Shown here in pieces: positions 57,553 to 64,000 of a stretch of DNA of 64,000 nt. The stretch comes from Adiantum capillus-veneris (lineage: Eukaryota > Streptophyta > Polypodiopsida > Polypodiales > Pteridaceae), in the NCBI GenBank assembly GCA_014529385.2, contig CM043963.1:96348912-96412911 (forward strand), given 5' to 3'. The position numbers were made by a program, and so were the translations under genes. The notes beneath the pieces were generated by a model. It had not been told where the DNA came from and searched no databases. It worked only from the letters and a program-made list of their open reading frames with translations. The stretch's first letter is position 1. Each line of letters begins with the position of its first letter.

Positions 57553-59633
57553 CTATCCAATGTCTAAGCTACAGCCTTCAGGAGTGCATAAGAGGAGATT
57601 TCCTACAACGCTTTCAAGAGCCAAATACTCTTTGGATTCTTCAGCAAGTTGTAGGGTTAGGTTGTCCCTTTCTCTCTCTGCATCTGTCAATGACTTGCTG
57701 ATTTTCTTGTATTTTTCTTCAGCTCTTTGAAGCTTTTTTTTTGCTGCCTGATTTTCTTGTTCCATCTCCTGGCATCTTTGTAATGTCGCGTCCAAACTAG
57801 CTTGCAGCTTTGTTTGTTTGTCCATATCCTCTTGTCTTTGTCTTTGTAGTGTGTCGACTTCAGTCTTGATCTGAACTTCATTGGCTTTGAGATTATCAAT
57901 CTCACTTTCCGTGGCCATTGATCTTGCCCTGAGCCCGGTTAGCTTGTGCATCACCACATCCCAGTCATTGGTCGATGGCTGTTGTGCAAGTCCACTGTAG
58001 CAGTGGCCATCTCTTTCAGTTCCACTAACCGCAGGCTCTGCATCTATTCCTTGGGCCTTGTGCTTGCCAACTCAAAGACCACAGTGCCTGCCTCTTCTCG
58101 TGAATAACCCGCAGCTAGTAGATCAAGAAATATTCTGAAGTTCTTTTCTTCTGGATCTAACTTCTCCTCTTTTGGTTAAGCTTCTTCTTTTTGCTCTTTC
58201 TCTTGCTTTGAATCTTCTTGTTCATCCTCCTTTTGTTGGGTTTGTGGAGGGCTAAGAGCATGTGGTGATGGCGGTGGGCTGGACTCCTTGCTTTACGGTG
58301 GAGTTGATGGCTTCTTCTTGAATTCCTGGTCCGCCTTGGTCTTTCTCTCTCTTTCTTGGACTTCCTTCTCTTCTAGCAGCTGTCGTCGTACTTCGTCCAC
58401 TTCTTCTTTTCTAAAAGGGACATTAGGGATATTTTCTGTCGTAGCATCCAGAATCTCAAAATTTCTGATGTAGTCTTCAAACCGATCTCGGTGCACCCTT
58501 CGAGACGATGCCGACATGGCTTCCAAGGAGGGCTTCCACATCTCGCTTATATCTCCCTTGAGTGCTCTTTCGGCTTTGAAGCTTTCCATTAGACACTCTA
58601 GCCGCGCTGCTTTTTGTGATTTGGTTTCTTTGATCGGCACTTGTACACTTTCCTTATTTCCTTTCTTCGACTCCGGCGGCTCTTCTAGCACGGTTTCTAA
58701 CCGGCGCTTCAAACGCGTGGCAACTCTAGGTGCGCTGGGAGGTTCTTCTTCTTTATCTTTTTTCAGATTTAACCAATCATTCTGTGAAGGAGGTTCTGGC
58801 CAATTTCCCTTGGCATGTAGTGCTCCATAAACCACTTTTGTTATTAGCTCACCAGGTACAATGTAGGTGGGATTTTTGTTCCCCATCTTCACCATATTGT
58901 CATGGATGTAGGCAGCATAATTGATCACTTTTGGCTTGCTCTTCTGCATTGCCCAGGTATGTGGGGGCAATGGCTCCAGGTAGCATTCTGTACTTTTGTG
59001 GCCGCTTTGTACACATGTGGAAGTATTGGTTGTAGAGCTGGCTCATGATAGCCACTTTTGGTTTTGCAATGTCTTCAAAAGTGTAGTTGTTCTTATTTTC
59101 GGAGTACACCTTGACTTCATCTCGGCGCTTTGTCACACTATCTCCCTTGTTGGAGATGTCAAGAGCGGCTTCCACCACCCTCTCTGTGATGAAAATCATG
59201 GTATCCGGCTTGCCTTGCAGATCAGTGACTTTGGCCACTCCATCTTCTTTGATAGTGGTTACAAATTCCCACACTCTTTTGATGTCACTACCCGCTGGCA
59301 AAGCTTCAAAGTAGTTATGAAGGTCCAGCTTTTCCAGATAATCTCCCATCTTGCTTCTGACAAATTTGTTGAGCTCCCGTAGTATCATGGGTAGCTCTAC
59401 TTCATTTCCTTCAGTATCTTTGAACACGCCTTGGAGATCTTCAAATCCTTGGACTTTTGCAAATCATCTTGAATCCATGTGTTGGTTGGCTTCAGGGTTC
59501 CTTCTAGGACCACAAATGGCTCTACTTCTTCCAAGTAGTCTTTTATTGTCATTCTCTTCTTCTTTGCCGATGATTTTGCGGCTGCCATGGATCCTATTGC
59601 ACTCAGTAGTCCGAAGTTACCGTTTTTTTCCAT
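57553..59633 (-). pseudogene. Module M2: conserved-domain plus coiled-coil protein, broken
   Basis: Relative of M1. The minus strand starts at ATG 59633 (MEKNGNFGLLSAIGS), then MTIKDYLEEVEPFVV; a shift near 59450; ELPMILRELNKFVRSKMGDY; the shared segment VWEFVTTIKEDGVAKVTD; a further domain (MSQLYNQYFHMCTKRPQKY, MLPGAIAPTYLG; a shift near 58950; YAAYIHDNMVKMGNK); a charged part (58970-58293); then a frame gap and a coiled coil at 57957-57553 (heptads in SEIDNLKANEVQIKTEVD). I do not recognise the family. It is possibly a gag-like or accessory protein of a retroelement. At least three frame breaks. Confidence 0.6.
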
Positions 59634-59689
59634 ATCAGCTGAGAAACTGAGTTTTAACTATCCAAATGACTTGAAAATTGAAAATAAAA

Positions 59690-60690
59690 CTTAAAAGAAA
59701 CTAGGGAAACTCTGCATGTGCTCACAGTATCATTCTGGCCAAAAATTATCATTTAGACATCCTACGCGTAGGATGTCTATCTTGCTGTTTTTGGTGAAAC
59801 TTAGCATGCTGGTGGCTGTTGACCTGTTGAACATGGCTATGTGATTGGAATTTGGTTTGGGCATCAAAAAGTGAACTTTTTAGTAGATTAAGGCTTTTGG
59901 CTTACAATTTGGGTAGGATGTCCTCAACAGGTGGCAAATGATATTCAAATGGGTTGAAAGTTGATATATCGGCTCCTTGCATCATGTTAATGGCCCCTAT
60001 GAAGTCAGTTCTTGCACAGTAGGTCAAAATCATGCTGGAGACATCCTACGCGTAGGATGTCTTTTTCATCAAAATAGCTTGAAATTGGTTCTGTGGGTAG
60101 CTCTTGGCATGTGGAACATGGCCCTGCTCTTGGATTTTGATTTAGACAAGAATTGGTGTTGGTAAGAGCATGTGTAGTGTTTTTGGGCTCAAAAAGTGCA
60201 TCTTGGAGGTGTTGGGGGCCAAATGTGATGGGAATGGTTTGAAACTTGATATATGGGCTTATGAAAGTGTCATAAAGAGATCTCGAACTGTAAAATATCA
60301 GCTGGGGGCCAATTTGGTCATTTAGACATCCTACGCGTAGGATGTGTATTTCATCATTTTTCATTTGTGACCCCAGAGATAGCTTGGCAATGTGCTCATG
60401 AGTGTATTGTGCAAGTTTCATTTGATTTGTACAAGTTTTGGTAGGTCTATGTCCCATTATTGCCTCTATGCTCTGACTTTGCGTTTTTTGATGTATATGA
60501 GGTCAATTTTTGTCCAAATGTGATGAAACTTGGTGGCTAGCATGTACAGGCTATTCAGAAGCTGTGTGTGATGAGAAATGTTAGGTTTGGTGCCCAAATT
60601 TGGCCTTGAGACATCCTATGCGTAGAATGTCTCCTGATGAAAATTATATTGGAAGTGCTACTGGTACCTGCCTTGAGTCCCCTGAGTCCC
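59690..60690. repeat. M2 upstream tandem units (285 bp) with 24-bp palindromes
   Basis: Four palindromes at 59755-59778, 60039-60062, 60324-60347 and 60609-60632, spaced 284, 285 and 285 bases. The first two are perfect: AGACATCCTACG followed by its reverse complement, with a CGCG centre. The third has one change; the fourth has two (T for C and A for G, symmetric about the centre). Sequence between them is more diverged but alignable. Confidence 0.9.
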
Positions 60691-62377
60691 TTTTAAGCAT
60701 TATTTCAACAAAAAAGTCAAATTGATAGAAAGAAACTCCCTATGTGGATTTCATAGCCTCCGATCCGTTTTCTGACTCTTGGAGTGCTTTTCGGCGATGA
60801 AATTTCTTTGATGTTGGTCTCCATAGCTTCACGGTCCCTTGGGGATCCTTGCCATATGGTTTTTGTCGACTTTGGCTTCACTAGAGCTCCGTTTGGCAAT
60901 TTGTCGCTCTAGAAGCACCCGTGGTTGCGTTTTCATGTCTTCGATGACTTGTGGTGGTCTACCACCATAGGACTTGGTTGTTGATGGTCTAGGAAAGCCG
61001 CTCGTGAAGTTTGGTGGCAACCGGACATGCGGTTTGGCCGCGAGAGCTATTTGTCGCTTTGTGTGTCTTATGTCGTTTCTAAAGTTTAGTTCCGCTTCTA
61101 GTCACCACATGGCCATGTGGGCTATATAGACTTGTCGAGCATGTCGAGATGCTCCTACCCCTGAGTTTTGGTAGCATTTGGGCGCCTTTCCGCCGATTTC
61201 CCATTTGGTGGCCTCTTGTGGGGCTCTAGGAATTAGGGTTTTTCTTGATGGTTTTCTACTACCTTTGGTCATCCAAAAGTGGTCTCCTATGCTAGGGTAA
61301 GCCGCCGACGAAGTCTCATTGCTTTTGGGTTAGCCGTTAGGTGGTCACTTCTACCTGTAGGTCTCTACTGCCCTCTTCCCGTGTGAACCCTACGCTAGTT
61401 TTCGCGACAAAACAACAAACATGCACGAAAAGCTCAAGGTGGTGAGCCTACCTCTCATGTCTAGAGCCTGTCGGGTGGTCGTCCGCATCGTAGAAGATGC
61501 TAGAAGTCCTGTTTGCTCTAGGTGGCAGGAGCTCTCTCTCAAAAGTCAATAATAGAAATGAGCTTAAAATGAAGTGAAAATTTCTTATAATGGGGGTCCC
61601 CGAACCACTTTTCATGAAATTTGACATGTGCTCCCAACTTCTTGCGAGATGCGGTTTAGGCTCAAAAATTTCTCGATTTGGACTCCATTTGCCTAGTTTA
61701 CGAGAAATTTGACGTTTCGGTCAAAATCTGGCTAAAACACGCTTTTCGCTCCATTCACATAATTGCACCCCCATTGTACCATAGGTTTTGCTATATTCAT
61801 TGATCATCCCCATATTTTTTGTTTTTCATTACGACTGTTTTTCACGTCCATTTTGTATTTTTAAAGTTTTTCTACCGAAAATTAGTAAAATTAAAAAGAA
61901 AATAGCAAATTAAACCCATAAAATACCCAAAAATCATAATAAATCAAAAACATCACCGCAAAACACTATATACACTCACATGCAATTTTTATGGCCGGAT
62001 TTATTTTTTAAAAATATTTTGTCCGAAAAATGGCTATTTTTACTCATATACACACACACCTAGGGGCTTGATTTGGCGTTTGGCCCCATATGCTTGTATA
62101 TTCATGCAATATAAGGGCATATGTACTTGGGTTAGTCCAGAAAATTTTGCAATCAAACGACAACCCTTAAAAATAGTCGAAAAACATGCCGTTTTTTACT
62201 CTTTCTGCCATTGGGTCCGCATTTGAGAATGCCTCCCCCCCTCCTAGCCAGAGTCCTCTTGGACGACAAGGTATCGCCTCGGTGTATGTGCCATGCCTGG
62301 GTTTAAAAAAATCGTGCTAATGCTTGGCCGTGTCATATGACCCTACATGATACATACTCGGTCAATGCATGGAAAAA
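60691..62377. other. No supported gene
   Basis: Non-coding by eye. 61.6-62.2 kb is AT-rich with text such as AAATTTGACGTTTCGGTC, typical of retroelement leaders or LTRs, but no partner copy was found. Confidence 0.35.
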
Positions 62378-62807
62378 TTAATGTTTTGCAAGAGGAGGGT
62401 ATAAGCAATATGCATATTGGCAGTCGCCGTCAAGGTTTCCTGTTTGTTGTTGATTTGGTCGGAATATTTTCTTTGCAAGTAAAAGTTGTAACTCTACCGC
62501 TCTTTGTTTGATCGTATTTCTTGCAAAAGTCGCTTGGTTTGCCGCTATTGTTGATATGGCCGTAGTCGTCTCCTTGGAGAGAATTTTCATGGCGGAATTG
62601 GCCATAGACTTTGTCTCTTTTTCTTTCCATTTGTAGCTTTTCTTTGGAGTTTTTTGTAGGTTTATTGCTACTTCCGCGGTTGTCATTGTTTTGCTGTTGA
62701 TTGGCACCCATATAGATCGGTTTGCCGGTTTCACATGTAGTGTGTGTCTGTATGCCGATTTTGCTTGTACTGAAGAGAGTTCCTATTTCTTTGGTTTCGG
62801 GATCCAA
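62378..62807 (-). other. Lys/Asn/Thr-rich frames, unknown
   Basis: Two overlapping frames of 118 and 125 codons (ETGKPIYMGANQQQNND, SSNKPTKNSKEK). Polar and low-complexity, no domain. They could be a relic accessory frame of G5. Confidence 0.3.
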
Positions 62808-63213
62808 ATGCGAGTCGAACTTAAGTTGTTACTGAGCATTCTTTTGGGGATCCATATCTGTTTTATTCCCTAGGTTTTTGGTTGAACTGTTTTCCCCTTT
62901 TGACTCATGCTGTTGTGTTGTGGTTTGTTTGCCATGTCACCTCTATCCTTCCGCACCCATACTTGTTTTTCTCGTGTTTCTAACCTTGATCTTTTGATTG
63001 CAGTCGATGTTGTTTTATGGTTGGAGTGAACATGGTTGGCAGTTCCCTATTTGGTCGCAATGGGTATCGTGTTGTTCTCTAGTGGCACCCATCCTTTTGG
63101 GTCTTTATACAGTGATTGTGTTGCTGCCATCTGGTCTTTTCAGGGTTGTTGAGCAAAGGCTACCACCTGTTGTTCTTGTGCATGCTGAATTTTGACCGCA
63201 TCCGCATTCCAAT

Positions 63214-63528
63214 CTATCTGCACATTATACTCTTTTTGCCAAGGTTGTCCCAACAACATGGGGTGTTGTGTGCTTTCATCCTCGACCACATAAAACTTGT
63301 GTGGTTAAATATATTAATGTAGTTGTACATGCATATAATCCAGCCCAATGTTTTTAGCGAATGTGATGTACTACTTTCCAGCACTTGTGGAGTAGGATGT
63401 AGTTGACCTCTGGGCTTGAGTTGTTTGTATAATCTGTAAGAGATTAGATTTGCTTGAGCTCCAGAATCAAGCAATGCCATCGATTCAACTTGATTGCTAC
63501 CCACTTTGACTGCAATTATTGGCTCCAT
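63214..63528 (-). pseudogene. Retropepsin-like protein downstream of integrase (G5)
   Basis: From ATG 63528: MEPIIAVKVGSNQVESMAL, then LLDSGAQANLISYRLYKQL, with the DSGA active-site motif and the hydrophobic strand pattern of retropepsins. It is 104 codons, shorter than the 139 of the G3 counterpart, because the frame diverges after CMYNYINIF. It follows the integrase C-terminal frame by about 70 bases, the same arrangement as in G3. Confidence 0.6.
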
Positions 63529-63597
63529 TGTGTCTTCATCAAAATTAGTTAGTCGAATAGCATTTATTCGAAAAGGTGAGCCACACTGTTGTTGTTT

Positions 63598-64000
63598 TCA
63601 TAGAAGCCGTCTTTTTGCAATGCGTTCTTTTGCTTCTGCTTGAGCTTCTTCTCGTACCCTCTGTTTCTCCTTCATCCGTTGTTTTTCTTGATGGATTTGT
63701 TGAAGCATATCTTGTGTTAGTGGTAAATGATATTTCTTTAATCGGCACCCACTAATCCAATTTGGCATTTCTTCACCTGCTAATGTAGCAAGCTTGACAT
63801 CTCCACTTTGTGATAGGTCACTAATCACAAAGGGTCCCATCCCCCTCGCTTTTTAAGTTCCTTGGCATGTTGCTTCAAGGTATAAACAAGTACATAATCA
63901 CCTGTTTTGAACTCTTTCGTGCGCACATGCTTGTCAAAAAATTCTTTTTGTCTTCTCTTTTTAGCATAAATCGAAGCTACAGCTCGTAGGCGAAGTTCAT
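63598..64000 (-). pseudogene. gypsy integrase C-terminal domain (G5)
   Basis: Minus-strand codons from the edge read KEFFDKHVRTKEFKTGDYVL, then after a shift near 63845 MGPFVISDLSQSGDVKLATL, NWISGCRLKKYHLPLT and a charged tail (EKQRMKEKQRVREEAQAEAK). This is the GPF/GPY-type C-terminal domain of gypsy integrase. Confidence 0.78.

Larger units (their letters stand above)
62378..64000 (-). mobile_element. Ty3/gypsy element G5, 3' part (open to right edge)
   Basis: Read leftwards from the window edge: end of integrase (FKTGDYVLVY, then RLKKYHLPLT), an aspartic-protease-like frame (63528-63214), and Lys/Asn-rich frames to 62378. The order matches G3. Confidence 0.75.

Overview
This window looks like nuclear DNA of a land plant with a large, repeat-rich genome. 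Most recognisable coding sequence belongs to plant-type LTR retrotransposons (Ty1/copia and Ty3/gypsy), the few genes that can be modelled have spliceosomal GT-AG introns, and microsatellites of (GT)n, (GA)n and (CT)n are abundant. The plant-type FCP1-like gene and the style of the gypsy proteins suggest a fern, lycophyte or gymnosperm rather than an angiosperm. That is inference, and the species cannot be fixed from the sequence. No intact single-copy host gene was recognised.

Layout, left to right. 1-1074: Ty3/gypsy integrase end, open to the left edge and followed in frame by a reverse-transcriptase motif. 1900-2830: LTR-like stretch with a TATA box. 3334-6561 (minus): decayed Ty1/copia copy C1. 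9.6-10.8 kb: two interleaved inverted repeats. 11.4-14.7 kb (minus): module M1, a broken coiled-coil protein behind tandem palindrome-bearing units. 15.8-16.5 kb: inverted-repeat element edged by microsatellites. 19290-24467: full-length copia element C2 with two 227-bp LTRs, primer-binding site, polypurine tract and a perfect 5-bp target duplication, but a broken reading frame. 26666-26739 (minus): an organelle/bacterial-type tRNA-like gene. 28.8-31.7 kb (minus): gypsy G3. 31.8-34.9 kb (plus): gypsy G4. 36.9-40.9 kb (plus) and 40.9-57.4 kb (minus): two copies, G1 and G2, of one dual-RNase-H gypsy family, joined tail to tail. 57.5-60.7 kb (minus): module M2, a relative of M1. 62.4-64.0 kb (minus): gypsy G5, open to the right edge.

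The most interesting object is a 10-kb insertion (T1, 45511-55538) inside G2. It has 22-bp terminal inverted repeats and carries three genes: gene A (plus, five exons, RING-H2-like), gene B (plus, FCP1/NIF-like phosphatase fold with DLNG in place of DxD), and gene C (minus, four exons, a transposase-like protein with DFAENY, SDGxxSQFK and HGKGxxDGAGA motifs). Its introns and intergenic space hold arrays built on the motif ACCGGTATG. I interpret T1 as a decayed, multi-gene DNA transposon. Each of the three genes has one premature stop.

Two further recurrent patterns stand out. G3 and G5 both carry a retropepsin-like reading frame downstream of integrase, the reverse of the usual gypsy order. 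M1 and M2 both have tandem units of about 285 bp, each centred on a 22-24-bp palindrome, upstream of related coding sequence.
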